This document shows, one piece after another, positions 43,342 through 51,589 of a stretch of 64,000 nucleotides of DNA (position 1 is its first letter; the number at the start of each line of letters is the position of its first letter). Source of the stretch: Gemmata massiliana (GTDB taxonomy: Bacteria; Planctomycetota; Planctomycetia; Gemmatales; Gemmataceae). The notes below the pieces were generated by a model. The model was not told the DNA's origin and made no database searches. It saw nothing but the letters and a program-made list of their open reading frames with translations. Both the position numbers and the translations under genes were made by a program. Location of the stretch: assembly GCA_000531095.1 (NCBI GenBank), contig HG799470.1, positions 86,205 to 150,204 of the forward strand, in the 5' to 3' direction.

Positions 43342-43817
43342 CCCAAAGGGGCTTCGGGCTCCACAGCGGTGGCGGGCTTGTCCTTGCGGATCGGCTTCGG
43401 CTTCGATTCCTTGATGCCGAAGCTCTCGCGCAGGATGGTCGTGAGTAGAGCGTCGACCTGCGCGCCCTTCGCGTTCTTGAGCCTCACCAGTTCGGAGACG
43501 TCGCAGGCCGTGACCAACCGCAACAGGAGCATCATCCCCGGGGGTGTCTTCAGGTAGTCCTGCGAGGGCTTGGACTCGAAGCAGTATTCGCCCTGCTCCT
43601 TCCGGCCCACTACCTCCATGCATCGCTTCTCGAACGTGGACTCGCTGAGCCGGTCCTTGAGTGCGTCGAGGCTCTCCAGCGCGCTGTTGAAGCGGGCCGT
43701 CTCCCACTCCTTCAGGACCACCCCGTCGACCTGCCGGAAGTGGTACGTCTTACCATCGTGCTTGATCTGGTACTTGGTCGGCGCGAAGTTGCCCGCCACC
43801 GTCGACAGTTCACTCAC
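43338..43817 (-). CDS. Tail assembly chaperone (G-like)
   Basis: 159 residues: KYQIKHDGKTYHFRQVDGVV, LKEWETARFNSALESLDAL, LLLLRLVTACDVSELVRLKN. Size, acid/helix content and place between tail tube and tape measure match gpG-type chaperones, which keep the tape measure soluble. A CCCTTTG heptamer in the X-XXY-YYZ frame lies just before its stop. Identification is by context. Confidence 0.6.
   Translation of the reverse strand: MSELSTVAGNFAPTKYQIKHDGKTYHFRQVDGVVLKEWETARFNSALESLDALKDRLSESTFEKRCMEVVGRKEQGEYCFESKPSQDYLKTPPGMMLLLRLVTACDVSELVRLKNAKGAQVDALLTTILRESFGIKESKPKPIRKDKPATAVEPEAPLG
43344..43350 (-). promoter_or_regulatory. candidate -1 ribosomal slippery heptamer
   Basis: On the minus strand the codons read gcC CCT TTG GGG TGA. 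C-CCT-TTG fits X-XXY-YYZ; slipping back one base enters the open frame of the next gene (ggg gtg agc) with no stop between. Place and logic match the lambda G/GT site. Confidence 0.55.
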
Positions 43818-43837
43818 GGCCCGCTCCTACTGTTAAT

Positions 43838-43867
43838 GGGAGAACACCAACATGTTGGTGTTCTCCC
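43838..43867. terminator. 30-bp perfect palindrome between tail tube and chaperone genes
   Basis: Arms GGGAGAACACCAACA and its exact reverse complement meet without a spacer. On the minus strand it follows the tail-tube stop codon by 16 nt and may terminate or protect the abundant upstream message, lowering chaperone and tape-measure expression. No T-run. Confidence 0.6.
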
Positions 43868-43883
43868 TGTGTCTTGTGTGGGA

Positions 43884-44252
43884 TTAGCCGATGCCGACCT
43901 GCACGCTGAACGGCCCCGTGGACTCTGCCGTGAACGATGCGTTGGGATTGGATTCCACGTCGTTGTCAAGGTCTTCCTGCCCGACGCGGGCATTGAGCGT
44001 GAAGGCCAGGCCCGCGTCCCAGCCGAGGGTGAATTGGTACACCACCCCGGACACGACGGGCATACCGGCATCGAACGGGCCGGACACGGTGACGGTGGCG
44101 CCCTTCACCCCGCGGCCGTTCTTCTTGAAACCCTGCGTGAGGAAGTTGGTCAGGTTCGGCAGCCCGCACTTGATCCCCAATTTCCACTTGCTGAATGCGT
44201 AGGGGGCGCCATTGACCGTGACGTAACCAGTGACCCCTGTGAGGTCCGCCAT
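43884..44252 (-). CDS. Probable major tail (tube) protein
   Basis: 122 residues from the ATG at 44252. VTGYVTVNGAPYAFSKWKLG, VKGATVTVSGPFDAGMP, VVYQFTLGWDAGLAFTLNAR: a small beta-rich protein with the strand pattern of tail tube subunits. It is followed by a strong palindrome and then the chaperone genes, the usual order. No family name can be proven by eye. Confidence 0.55.
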   Translation of the reverse strand: MADLTGVTGYVTVNGAPYAFSKWKLGIKCGLPNLTNFLTQGFKKNGRGVKGATVTVSGPFDAGMPVVSGVVYQFTLGWDAGLAFTLNARVGQEDLDNDVESNPNASFTAESTGPFSVQVGIG

Positions 44253-44319
44253 GTGATTCTCCCTGTACACGCAACCCCGGTAGCGGGGCGCCTACAAAGG
44301 AGATTTGCACCGGGGATTA

Positions 44320-44805
44320 TCAGGCAGTCGTCGAGATGTAGATGATGACGGTGACCGTCGCCTCCGAACCAGCCACCAGTTCAAAGGACAGCAGGCGGCT
44401 CCCGGCGCTGAGCGCGTCGAAGCTCTCGTCCTGGATGGCCAGGTTAGAATTACCCGTGAGTCGGACGCCCTCGGTGAGTGAGGTGAAGAACCACTGGAAC
44501 GGGGTGATGGCGCCGGGTTTCACCTCCACCGTCCCGTCGCTCGAGATCTGGATCGCCCCACCCAGCACCCGGGCGCCCGTGACGGACTCGCAGACGGTGT
44601 TCACGAAGGAATACAGGTCGATGTCGGCGGACGGGGCCGTGGTGGTGAGCGCGAACTGCTCCGAGTACACCTGGTCCCACTCGTCCGTGTCGACCGCGCC
44701 GCCGGCGGAGATGCTCCCGGATTGCTCCCGGTCGTCGAACCCGGTGACGGGGGCGGCGAGCGTGTAAGTCGCGGCGATCGTCAGCGAGGCGTCTTGCAGC
44801 GGCAT
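44320..44805 (-). CDS. Phage structural protein, tail region
   Basis: 161 residues: LTIAATYTLAAPVTGFDDRE, SFVNTVCESVTGARVLGGAI, FELVAGSEATVTVIIYISTT. Beta-rich and Thr/Ser-rich, so likely a virion component; perhaps the main tube or a decoration protein. It lies 3 nt after the preceding gene. Confidence 0.5.
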   Translation of the reverse strand: MPLQDASLTIAATYTLAAPVTGFDDREQSGSISAGGAVDTDEWDQVYSEQFALTTTAPSADIDLYSFVNTVCESVTGARVLGGAIQISSDGTVEVKPGAITPFQWFFTSLTEGVRLTGNSNLAIQDESFDALSAGSRLLSFELVAGSEATVTVIIYISTTA

Positions 44806-44808
44806 GGC

Positions 44809-45252
44809 TTATCCCTTCGCCTCTTCGTTAGTCGTGTAACCCATGATCACGCCGGTCACGTCGTAGTTGCTGGCGACGGTGGCGGCGAACTTCGAGATAG
44901 CCCGTTGCCGGACCCGTGTATCAAACACCGCCGACACGCCGGGTAACTTCACCTGGTACAGCTCGTTGCGGATGGTGTTGACCAGGGCCATGTAGTCCTG
45001 GAGTCCTGCGCTGACCCGCGCGTTCTTGGCGATCACGAGAGCGACGGCGACCGGGTACACCCACCAGTTCCGCAGGCCGAAGGTGCGTTTGCGGATGTAC
45101 GGCTCGTCCGCGGCCGGCGCTACGAGGACGAGGGGCACCCGGTCCCCCTCGAACAGCTCGAGCTCGTACCGGACGTCCACGGGCGGGATGCCCGGGATGG
45201 TCTCCAGGCGGGCCTTCACCGCTTCGAGGATGTGGTAATAGTTGTCGGCCAC
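44809..45252 (-). CDS. Probable tail terminator protein
   Basis: 147 residues from GTG at 45252, 2 nt after the preceding stop. DNYYHILEAVKARLETIPG and PLVLVAPAADEP, then YPVAVALVIAKNARV and LVNTIRNELYQVKLPG. An N-terminal helix, a beta core and this position are those of tail terminator proteins, which cap the tube. By context and pattern only. Confidence 0.55.
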   Translation of the reverse strand: MADNYYHILEAVKARLETIPGIPPVDVRYELELFEGDRVPLVLVAPAADEPYIRKRTFGLRNWWVYPVAVALVIAKNARVSAGLQDYMALVNTIRNELYQVKLPGVSAVFDTRVRQRAISKFAATVASNYDVTGVIMGYTTNEEAKG

Positions 45253-45254
45253 GA

Positions 45255-45575
45255 CTAGCTCTTGGTCTTGGGCTGGTATGGTTCGTAGCGGAGGTCGTCG
45301 CGGCTCGCGCCGGTGACCAGGCACTCCTGCCCGATCGGGCTACAGTGGGACATGCAGAGGGCCGCGATCCGCCCCCGGTGCAGTCGCAGCTCCTGGTGTC
45401 CGTCCGGGGTGATGTCGTACACCAGGTACTGACCCGTGGTGATGTTGGCCCAGCTGATCTCGCCGGTGTACGCGCCTGTGTCGAGGTCGACGATCCCGCA
45501 ATAGGTCATCACGCTGTCGGTGTCGTCGGCGTCGATGATGAAATCTCGCGTCACCTCCACCAGTCCCGTAATCAT
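45255..45575 (-). CDS. Small phage protein, head-tail joining region
   Basis: 106 residues; ATG at 45575 shares a base with the preceding stop (TGATG). DFIIDADDTDSVMTYCGIVD, GEISWANITTGQYLVYDI, ALCMSHCSPIGQECLVTG. Three Cys near the end are unusual. No family recognised; co-translated with its neighbours. Confidence 0.45.
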   Translation of the reverse strand: MITGLVEVTRDFIIDADDTDSVMTYCGIVDLDTGAYTGEISWANITTGQYLVYDITPDGHQELRLHRGRIAALCMSHCSPIGQECLVTGASRDDLRYEPYQPKTKS

Positions 45576-45934
45576 CACACCCTCCGCTTACACATCGCGT
45601 TGAACACGCCGTCGTTCATGGCGGCCGACACGTCGGTGACGGTCCAGCCCGTGCCCTCCACCGTCAGATAGTCCCCGATCCTCACCTGCACGAGCCCGGC
45701 CGCCGCCATGTCGTTCCTGTAGAGCTCGAAGACCTTGTCCACGGATTTGAGGCGCTCGGGGTTGATCTGTGCTTCCCGCTTCGTGAGGCGCCGCGGGCGG
45801 ACCTTCTGGAGCGCATAGGACGTGTACTGGTCCGTGGCCTTGCCGTCGGTCGTGACCCGGGCGTGGTACGTGGCGGCGCCGAGCATCGGCATTATGCTGG
45901 TGACGCGACTTACGACGCCTTCCCTTGTGATCAC
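45575..45934 (-). CDS. Probable head-closure/stopper protein
   Basis: 119 residues starting at a GTG. VVSRVTSIMPMLGAATYHAR, LVQVRIGDYLTVEGTGWTVT and VSAAMNDGVFNAMCKRR. The beta-barrel-like pattern with a 'GD-L-V-EG-W-V-TDV' stretch is what head-closure proteins show, and the position fits. Assignment tentative. Confidence 0.5.
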   Translation of the reverse strand: MITREGVVSRVTSIMPMLGAATYHARVTTDGKATDQYTSYALQKVRPRRLTKREAQINPERLKSVDKVFELYRNDMAAAGLVQVRIGDYLTVEGTGWTVTDVSAAMNDGVFNAMCKRRV

Positions 45935-45943
45935 GGCGGCCCC

Positions 45944-46339
45944 TTACGAAACGATGGAGTCCTGGATGGTCTTGATGGTGATGGTCTGCTCCGCGTCCTG
46001 CTCGGACACGAGCGCGATCTCCGCCACCACCGAGGCGTCGAAGGGATACGGGAGCCCGCTGGCCGCGATCCACTGCATCGGGACGGTGTCGCTCGGGGTG
46101 GGTTCTTCCGGGGTGGTGGAGTTCGGGTTCAGGATGAGGCGGTACGCGCCGGTGGAGCTCACGTAGATGCCCAACAGCCGGTCCGACGTCCAGTCGAGGT
46201 CGACGTCGACGGTGGCGTTGCCGGCCACGGTGACGGAGCGGTTGTCCTCGCCCTCGCCGCTTACGGTAACGGTGTTGGTGATCGGGTTGGCGCCGTTCTG
46301 ACCGGCCCACCCCAGGATGAATGTCTGCTGGATCGCCAT
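45944..46339 (-). CDS. Phage structural protein, unrecognised
   Basis: 131 residues from the ATG at 46339. QTFILGWAGQNGANPITNTV, DLDWTSDRLLGIYVSSTGAY, SEQDAEQTITIKTIQDSIVS: beta-rich. It stands between the connector-side genes and a cargo gene on the other strand. Start chosen because the upstream frame overlaps that divergent gene. Confidence 0.5.
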   Translation of the reverse strand: MAIQQTFILGWAGQNGANPITNTVTVSGEGEDNRSVTVAGNATVDVDLDWTSDRLLGIYVSSTGAYRLILNPNSTTPEEPTPSDTVPMQWIAASGLPYPFDASVVAEIALVSEQDAEQTITIKTIQDSIVS

Positions 46340-46488
46340 TGACGGGCTCCGCGGGGGAATGACTTGCGGAGTATCTTTGGCCGGAGCGGGAAGAGGCGCG
46401 CGGAATAGCAAGCTACCGACATTGACAGGTTCGGGCGTTAGCCTCACCATCACAATAGCAGCGAAGACCCGGCAACCTACACGGGAGT

Positions 46489-46962
46489 GTGACTGTGCGC
46501 CAATACGACGTTGCACAAGTGTGCCCGAACGGGCACCTCAGCAATTCCAGAGTCGCGACGGAACCACTGCACAATAAACCCTTCTGTCCGGACTGCGGTG
46601 AGCAGAACATAACGGCATGTAGCAAGTGCGGCCACTCTATCTGCGGCGAGCTCGTCGGCGGCATGGTCTTTACCTCAGAGTTCATCCCACCCGCATACTG
46701 CTATCACTGCGGCGGCGCGTTCCTCTGGACCGAGAAAAAGAAGCAGGCCGCCATCGACCTTTTTCTAGATGAGGTCCAGGATGAGGAGGATCGCAGGAGA
46801 TTCGCCGAGAACGTTGAACACGTCACTCGAGACACTCCCCAGGCGCAGGTGGCCGCTAGCCGAATCAAGAAGGCCCTCGACAAACTAAAGAGTGGGGCTG
46901 GCGATATGATCCGCAAGCTCGTTGTCGATGTCGCGGCGAGCGCGATTAAAGGTCAGCTCTGA
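46489..46962 (+). CDS. DUF2321-like zinc-ribbon protein (prophage cargo gene)
   Basis: 157 residues on the strand opposite to the structural genes. It has the DUF2321 layout: QYDVAQVCPNGHLSNSRVA, FCPDCGEQNITACSKCGHSI, PPAYCYHCGGAFLWTEKKK and a C-terminal KALDKLKSGAGDMIRKLVVD. Four Cys pairs suggest zinc ribbons. DUF2321 has no known role to me. Starts at GTG 46489 (or 46495). Its own orientation and the terminator after it mark it as a moron-type insertion. Confidence 0.75.
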   Translation: MTVRQYDVAQVCPNGHLSNSRVATEPLHNKPFCPDCGEQNITACSKCGHSICGELVGGMVFTSEFIPPAYCYHCGGAFLWTEKKKQAAIDLFLDEVQDEEDRRRFAENVEHVTRDTPQAQVAASRIKKALDKLKSGAGDMIRKLVVDVAASAIKGQL

Positions 46963-46973
46963 CCCGTAAGCGA

Positions 46974-47009
46974 CCCGGCCCGGCCCCACGACAGGAGGGC
47001 CGGGCCGGG
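46974..47009 (+). terminator. terminator hairpin after the DUF2321 gene
   Basis: A 13-bp GC stem (46974-46986 with 46997-47009) and 10-nt loop, 11 nt after the stop. It also lies between this gene and the convergent connector gene, so it may act both ways. Confidence 0.7.
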
Positions 47010-47042
47010 ATTGGCAGCGCCTGGAGCAGCGCCAACCCCTAC

Positions 47043-47753
47043 CTACCACGCAAGCTCCTTATAACCAGCCAGGATCTCGAGAACCTCCGGGGGGAACACA
47101 GAACGATAACCACCAGACGTAGCCGTCGAAGCCAGGCTCCTCGAATAGTCCTCATAGGTCTCCGACTGGATCGGCACGCCAGTCTGGTTCATCTGCAGGA
47201 CCGCCGCGATAGTCAGGTTCGCTGCCCACTGTACGTCCCACGGCAAGTCCCCCGCCATGTACACCACCTTCACGTTCCCAGTCGGGTACCGGTGATCCGC
47301 CGCCAAGTCCGGGCTCTGATTCAACCACAGCCGGGTCTTCGCGAAGGGCCACACTTGCGCGACCCGGTACAGGAGCCCACTCCCCGAGAGGGTGTCCCCG
47401 TCGTCGATGTCCAGCGCGAACTCACCCGGTTTCAGCTCGGACTGCGGCGGGAACGGCCCGTCCTCCGTCGTCTGCGGCTCCCGCCCCTGGTCCCAGAACG
47501 CCCCGTTGTCCACCCACACCCTGACAGACCCCCTGAGCACCGGCCGCTCCCGGAGGACCAGGCACGGCGTGCCGTCCCCCGAGAAGTAGTGCGTGTACTC
47601 GAACGTCCCGAAGGTCCGCCCGCAATACTTCTGGATACGTGTGGAGACCTGCGGAATGAGCTGGTTGATAACCCTGTCCCGGCTCGTGTCCTGGTCACTT
47701 ATTTGCATGAATGTCTTGACGGCGCAGAGTGAGGTCAGCAGCGGCGTGGCCAT
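47043..47753 (-). CDS. Head-tail connector protein (gp6-like)
   Basis: 236 residues. LTSLCAVKTFMQISDQDTSR, DRVINQLIPQVSTRIQKYCG then RTFGTFEYTHYFSGDG are the usual helical N-terminus of phage gp6-type connector/adaptor proteins, and NVKVVYMAGDLPWDVQ and AANLTIAAVLQMNQTG the later part. It forms the ring between portal and tail. Longer than the classic ~100 residue proteins because of a middle insertion. Confidence 0.7.
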   Translation of the reverse strand: MATPLLTSLCAVKTFMQISDQDTSRDRVINQLIPQVSTRIQKYCGRTFGTFEYTHYFSGDGTPCLVLRERPVLRGSVRVWVDNGAFWDQGREPQTTEDGPFPPQSELKPGEFALDIDDGDTLSGSGLLYRVAQVWPFAKTRLWLNQSPDLAADHRYPTGNVKVVYMAGDLPWDVQWAANLTIAAVLQMNQTGVPIQSETYEDYSRSLASTATSGGYRSVFPPEVLEILAGYKELAW

Positions 47754-47771
47754 GTCGTTCCCCTATGGAAA

Positions 47772-47792
47772 CGGCCGGGACGAGCCCGGCCG
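47772..47792. terminator. hairpin between decoration-type gene and connector gene
   Basis: CGGCCGGG-ACGAG-CCCGGCCG, 8-bp stem, in the 64-nt gap. Confidence 0.5.
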
Positions 47793-47817
47793 GAAGTGAC
47801 TCTCAAAGGGAGTCGGG

Positions 47818-48237
47818 TTAGTTGGCGGTGTACTCGGTCTGGCTCCCGGCCTCGAGGCCCGCCGGGGTCGCGTACACGTTGCCCTCGATCAGCGTGACGC
47901 CCGCGATGATGGTGCCGCTGGTGCTCGCAACGACCGCGCGCACGTAGGGCTTGTTGCGGAACCCCGTCTTGATGATGGCAGAATTCGCGTCCCCCGCCAC
48001 CAGGGCGAACGTCAGGTTGTTCCCGCTCAGGTCCTTCAGCGCGGTGTACGTGACGTTGTCGCTGGATTCCTCAATGGTGATCGTGGACGAGCCCCCGCCC
48101 GCACCGACGTTGACCAAGAAGTTGGCCGGGATGCCCCCGCCCGTGCACTGCACGCCGGTCTTGTTCCCATTACTGAGCACTATCGGGGCGAGCACCGCCT
48201 TGAAAAAGGCTGCCGCGAGATCGTAGACGCCGAGCAT
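47818..48237 (-). CDS. Small capsid-region protein, possible decoration protein
   Basis: 139 residues: YDLAAAFFKAVLAPIVLSNG, STITIEESSDNVTYTALKDL, IAGVTLIEGNVYATPAGLE. Beta-rich with a Gly linker. It directly follows the major capsid gene, a common place for decoration or head-stabilising proteins. Not recognised as a named family. Confidence 0.5.
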   Translation of the reverse strand: MLGVYDLAAAFFKAVLAPIVLSNGNKTGVQCTGGGIPANFLVNVGAGGGSSTITIEESSDNVTYTALKDLSGNNLTFALVAGDANSAIIKTGFRNKPYVRAVVASTSGTIIAGVTLIEGNVYATPAGLEAGSQTEYTAN

Positions 48238-48274
48238 GTTGAGTGTCCCCGTGGGGTGGTGATTATTGGGAAAG

Positions 48275-48293
48275 GGGCCGCGCTCTGCGGCCC
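48275..48293. terminator. hairpin downstream of capsid gene
   Basis: GGGCCGC-GCTCT-GCGGCCC, a 7-bp stem with a 5-nt loop, then CCTTTCCC on the minus strand. It may cap the abundant capsid message. It lies 9 nt beyond the second in-frame TGA. Confidence 0.55.
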
Positions 48294-48301
48294 GGTGGTT
48301 A

Positions 48302-48391
48302 TCAGATCAGCGTGACGTACCCACTATTGCCGGGATCGTCGAACCGCATCGACTGCGGTGAGGGCGACGGGGCCTGCCCGCCGCCGGCCCT
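48302..48391 (-). other. in-frame 29-codon extension after the capsid TGA
   Basis: Reading through the capsid stop (48392-48394) gives 29 codons, RAGGGQAPSPSPQSM and a short end, before a second TGA at 48302-48304. The linker-like start and the lack of any other gene here are noted; readthrough is speculative. Confidence 0.25.
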
Positions 48392-49807
48392 TCAGTTGTA
48401 CTGCAGACCGCGGGCGACCGCGACGAGGCCCGGGTGCTTCGGTCCGCCGTTCCCGACGAGCTTGGCGCGGAGGATCGTCTGGTCGCGCTTGAAAGACTCG
48501 CCGGCCTCGGTGCTGGACACGACCTCGACGGCGCCGAGCAAGCCGACCCAGAAGTCGCTGATATCGAGGCCGATCAGGTCCGTCTGGAAAGCGTACTCGG
48601 TCGGGTTGTCGCCCACGAACTTCTGGATCTGGTTGGTCTTGTTGTAGGGCACCCCGATCAGCTGCGCCGGGAACCCGTCCTTCGCGGCGCGGGCGAAGTC
48701 GTACAGGAACCCGCCCTGGCCCGCACCGGCCGAGGTGGACCACCGCTGCTTGAGGATGTCCCAGAAGTAGTCCGGACGGCCGATCCACTGGGTCATCTCG
48801 CCGTTGTTCGACTCGACGGCCGAGGGGAAGTTCATCAGGTCCTGCGGGGCCGTGTTGAGCACCTGGTCGGCGCCAATCTCGATCAGGTTGATGCCCCAGT
48901 CCTTTACGCCGTTGGCCTGCTCGTCGGCCATCGTCAGGATGCCCCACGGCTGGTCGTCCCCGCCGTTCCCGCGGAGGAACCCCGCGTCCATCGACAGGGC
49001 CACGCTCGCCATGAGCGACGTGCGGAACATCGCATCGACTGACGGGCTACCGTATGCAATCAACTCGTTCGGGAAGTCGGCCAGGCAGAGCAATTTCTTC
49101 GGAAGGAAGGTCGTGGTCCCGGTCTTGGCCTGCGTCGGGTCCACCTGCTCGTTCTCATTCGCCCAGCTACCGAGCGGGTCCTTCAGCCAGCGCGGGAACC
49201 GCACGCCCGTCGGCGGCATCGCCGAGATGGAGGCGTTGCCGAACGCCAGCTTGTTCCGCAAGAGGTCGATCAGCTCGCCCTGCACCGGGGCGCCTACCAC
49301 CGCGCCACCCGTGAAGGTGTCGATCCAGGACTGGGCCTTGGACCCGTAGCTGAAGCGCTTCCGAAGCCAGGCCGTCTCATCCGCGTCCGGGGCCTTTGCG
49401 CCGGCCAAGACCAGGTTCTTGATCTCCTGGTACTTGGGCTGGGACTGGATCTCGTCGGGCATCAGTTCCAGCCCGAGCGGCATCATGACCCCGCGCGGGT
49501 CGCGCTCGATCCACCGCTTCTCGTAGAGGGCGTCCAGCAGGTCGCTGACGTGCATCTCCAGTTTCGCGTTGTCCGGGCGGCAGTGCCCCATCGCGGTGGC
49601 GAGAGCCTTCTGGGCGCTGTACCCGCGGTCCCCCAGCTCGCCCGTGGTCACGTGCGGGCCGTCGGAGTTGAACACCTCGCGCACGGCCGGGCCGCGGCGG
49701 GGCAAGCTCTTGGTCTGCGTCGGGGCCGGGGTCGCGGCCCCGGACGCGGCGGGAGCAGCGGTCCGAGCCTTCGCGCGCTCCAGCAGGTTCTTCACAGTCG
49801 TCTTCAT
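48392..49807 (-). CDS. Major capsid protein, HK97 fold
   Basis: 471 residues. HK97-type features: LIDLLRNKLAFGNASISAMP, SWANENEQVDPTQAKTGTTT, KLLCLADFPNELI, MDAGFLRGNGGDDQPWGIL (E-loop/spine helix to A-domain part), and DLIGLDISDFWVGLLGA near the end. It lies right after the protease-scaffold gene. The N-terminal ~60 residues are Ala/Pro-rich and may be a removable scaffold-like part. An in-frame readthrough extension follows its TGA. Confidence 0.88.
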   Translation of the reverse strand: MKTTVKNLLERAKARTAAPAASGAATPAPTQTKSLPRRGPAVREVFNSDGPHVTTGELGDRGYSAQKALATAMGHCRPDNAKLEMHVSDLLDALYEKRWIERDPRGVMMPLGLELMPDEIQSQPKYQEIKNLVLAGAKAPDADETAWLRKRFSYGSKAQSWIDTFTGGAVVGAPVQGELIDLLRNKLAFGNASISAMPPTGVRFPRWLKDPLGSWANENEQVDPTQAKTGTTTFLPKKLLCLADFPNELIAYGSPSVDAMFRTSLMASVALSMDAGFLRGNGGDDQPWGILTMADEQANGVKDWGINLIEIGADQVLNTAPQDLMNFPSAVESNNGEMTQWIGRPDYFWDILKQRWSTSAGAGQGGFLYDFARAAKDGFPAQLIGVPYNKTNQIQKFVGDNPTEYAFQTDLIGLDISDFWVGLLGAVEVVSSTEAGESFKRDQTILRAKLVGNGGPKHPGLVAVARGLQYN

Positions 49808-49858
49808 CGCTGCTCCTATTGGGATTCCGGTAATCGGTGACAGTTCGTGTGTTCGGGG

Positions 49859-51472
49859 TTACCGCCAGCGACGCGCGTGAGCGGCTGCCAGTCGTGCGTT
49901 GTGGGTGGCGCGGTTCCGCTCCCTCGCGTCCCCCGCCTCCTGCTCCTCGACCCAGGCGGCCAGCTCGACCTCGAACGCCTTCTGGTCCTCGGGGCTCAGG
50001 GCCTCGTAAGCCTTTTCGAGGCTGTCCGCGTCGTCGCCCTTGTCCTCGGTCTCCGGCTCCGGCTGGGCGATCATCCCGCCGAGTTCCTTGCCGTAGTATT
50101 TGCAGGCCACCCGCTGGTCCTTGGTCAGGTTCTCGGCCCCACTCATCTCCGTGAGGTGCTCCGCACACTCCTTGATGGTGCCGCCCATCGCCTTCGTCAG
50201 GCGCTTGATCTCCCCGGAGTAGGATTTGCTCCCGGACTTCAGGGACTTGTCCTTGTCCCGGGAGGTCAGACGGGAGGCGATGCCCGACGCCACGCCGGAG
50301 ATCACGCCGCCCGCGGCGGCGGCCAGGAGCGCCGGGTTCTTCTGCTCGGTCTCGGGGGCGTCCTCCTCCTCGGCCGGCTCCTCTTCCTCGGCTTCCGTCT
50401 CCTCGTCGTCGCCCTTATCCTCGGCGGTCTCCCCGTCGGCGGGCGCGTCCTCTTCCGCCGGTTCTTCCTCGGGCTTGGCGGTCTCGGGGAGGGGTTCGAG
50501 GTCCGGGTACTCTGAGGCGTACAGGGCCTCGATCGAACCCAATCGCTCGTAGACCGTCTCGCACAGGTCCAGGAGTTCGGCGGAGACGTTCTCGTTCTCG
50601 AGCTGTGAGAGGTGCTCGTCGCAGTGGTCGATCCACGCGGTCAGGTGCTCGTGCGCCGCCCGCATCATCTCCGCGCCGAGCGGGAGTTTGGGGGAGGTGT
50701 CTTCCGCGGGGACTTCCTCCGCGGGCGCCTCCTCGACGGGGGCCGGAGTCTCCTGACGCGCCACTTCCGCCTTCTCGTCCGACGGTGCCGGGACGAGGGC
50801 GCCGCCGGTGCCGTTCGCTACGGCCGACTGGCTCTTGGCTTGTGCCATAGCTGCTTTCACCAGTGATTTGTGGGCCTTGATCGCGGCCATCGTGAATCCC
50901 CCTGCGACTACGGTAGTTTTGGGCGGGAGCTGGGCCTCGAGCGCCGCACGCAGCAGCGGGTGGATGGACTTGCCCTCGACCTTGTCCCTGGCGAGGAAGG
51001 CACGCACGCACTCGCCGTTCGCGGGCACACCGACCCACGACAGCTCCACGAGCTCGACCTCGTCGAGGAAGAAGCCTCCGGCCGTGTTCTTGCGCTTCTT
51101 GGTCGGCCGGTAGCCGATGGAGTTGGTGTTCAGCCCGCCCATCTCGACCAGGGCGAAGTATTGCTCCCCGAGCTGCGTGGGGAAGAAGTACGTGGTCTGC
51201 CAGGCGGCGTGGTCACCGATCTCGACCGTGTAGTTCCCCTGCGGGTCCACGCTCTTGCCGATCGGGTCGCCGAACCATTTGCCGTGGTCGAACAGGACCA
51301 CCGGGTTCTTGCGGTGTGCGGTGGTGTCGATCCCCCGCACGTTGAGAACGTCCCCGACGCGGTCCAGCCCGTCCGTAGCGAAGATGCACCGGGCCGACAT
51401 GCGCCCCGTGTCGATCGCGGGCTTCCCGATCGGGCCGTCGAGTGTGGTGTTGGTGGCGAGTTTGACATCCAT
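49859..51472 (-). CDS. HK97-type prohead protease with acidic scaffold extension
   Basis: 537 residues. N-terminal ~190: ISARCIFATDGLDRVGDVLN-type S78 protease with the catalytic His in VVLFDHGKWFGDPIG and Ser in GLNTNSIGYRP, then LVELSWVGVPAN. Residues ~195-540 are low-complexity Ala/Glu-rich (EEEPAEEDAPADGETAEDKG) with coiled-coil stretches, as in scaffolds. Fusion of protease and scaffold in one gene is known in siphoviruses. Followed directly by the capsid gene. Confidence 0.85.
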   Translation of the reverse strand: MDVKLATNTTLDGPIGKPAIDTGRMSARCIFATDGLDRVGDVLNVRGIDTTAHRKNPVVLFDHGKWFGDPIGKSVDPQGNYTVEIGDHAAWQTTYFFPTQLGEQYFALVEMGGLNTNSIGYRPTKKRKNTAGGFFLDEVELVELSWVGVPANGECVRAFLARDKVEGKSIHPLLRAALEAQLPPKTTVVAGGFTMAAIKAHKSLVKAAMAQAKSQSAVANGTGGALVPAPSDEKAEVARQETPAPVEEAPAEEVPAEDTSPKLPLGAEMMRAAHEHLTAWIDHCDEHLSQLENENVSAELLDLCETVYERLGSIEALYASEYPDLEPLPETAKPEEEPAEEDAPADGETAEDKGDDEETEAEEEEPAEEEDAPETEQKNPALLAAAAGGVISGVASGIASRLTSRDKDKSLKSGSKSYSGEIKRLTKAMGGTIKECAEHLTEMSGAENLTKDQRVACKYYGKELGGMIAQPEPETEDKGDDADSLEKAYEALSPEDQKAFEVELAAWVEEQEAGDARERNRATHNARLAAAHARRWR

Positions 51473-51589
51473 ACCGGGAGATTTGATTCCACCGGCGAGG
51501 GACTACGGACGTAGCAATCAGGTGTGGGTGGCGCGCATCATGGCTGTGGTTTGGTTGAGTTTGTATCACGAACAATAAGAGAGCTAGCC

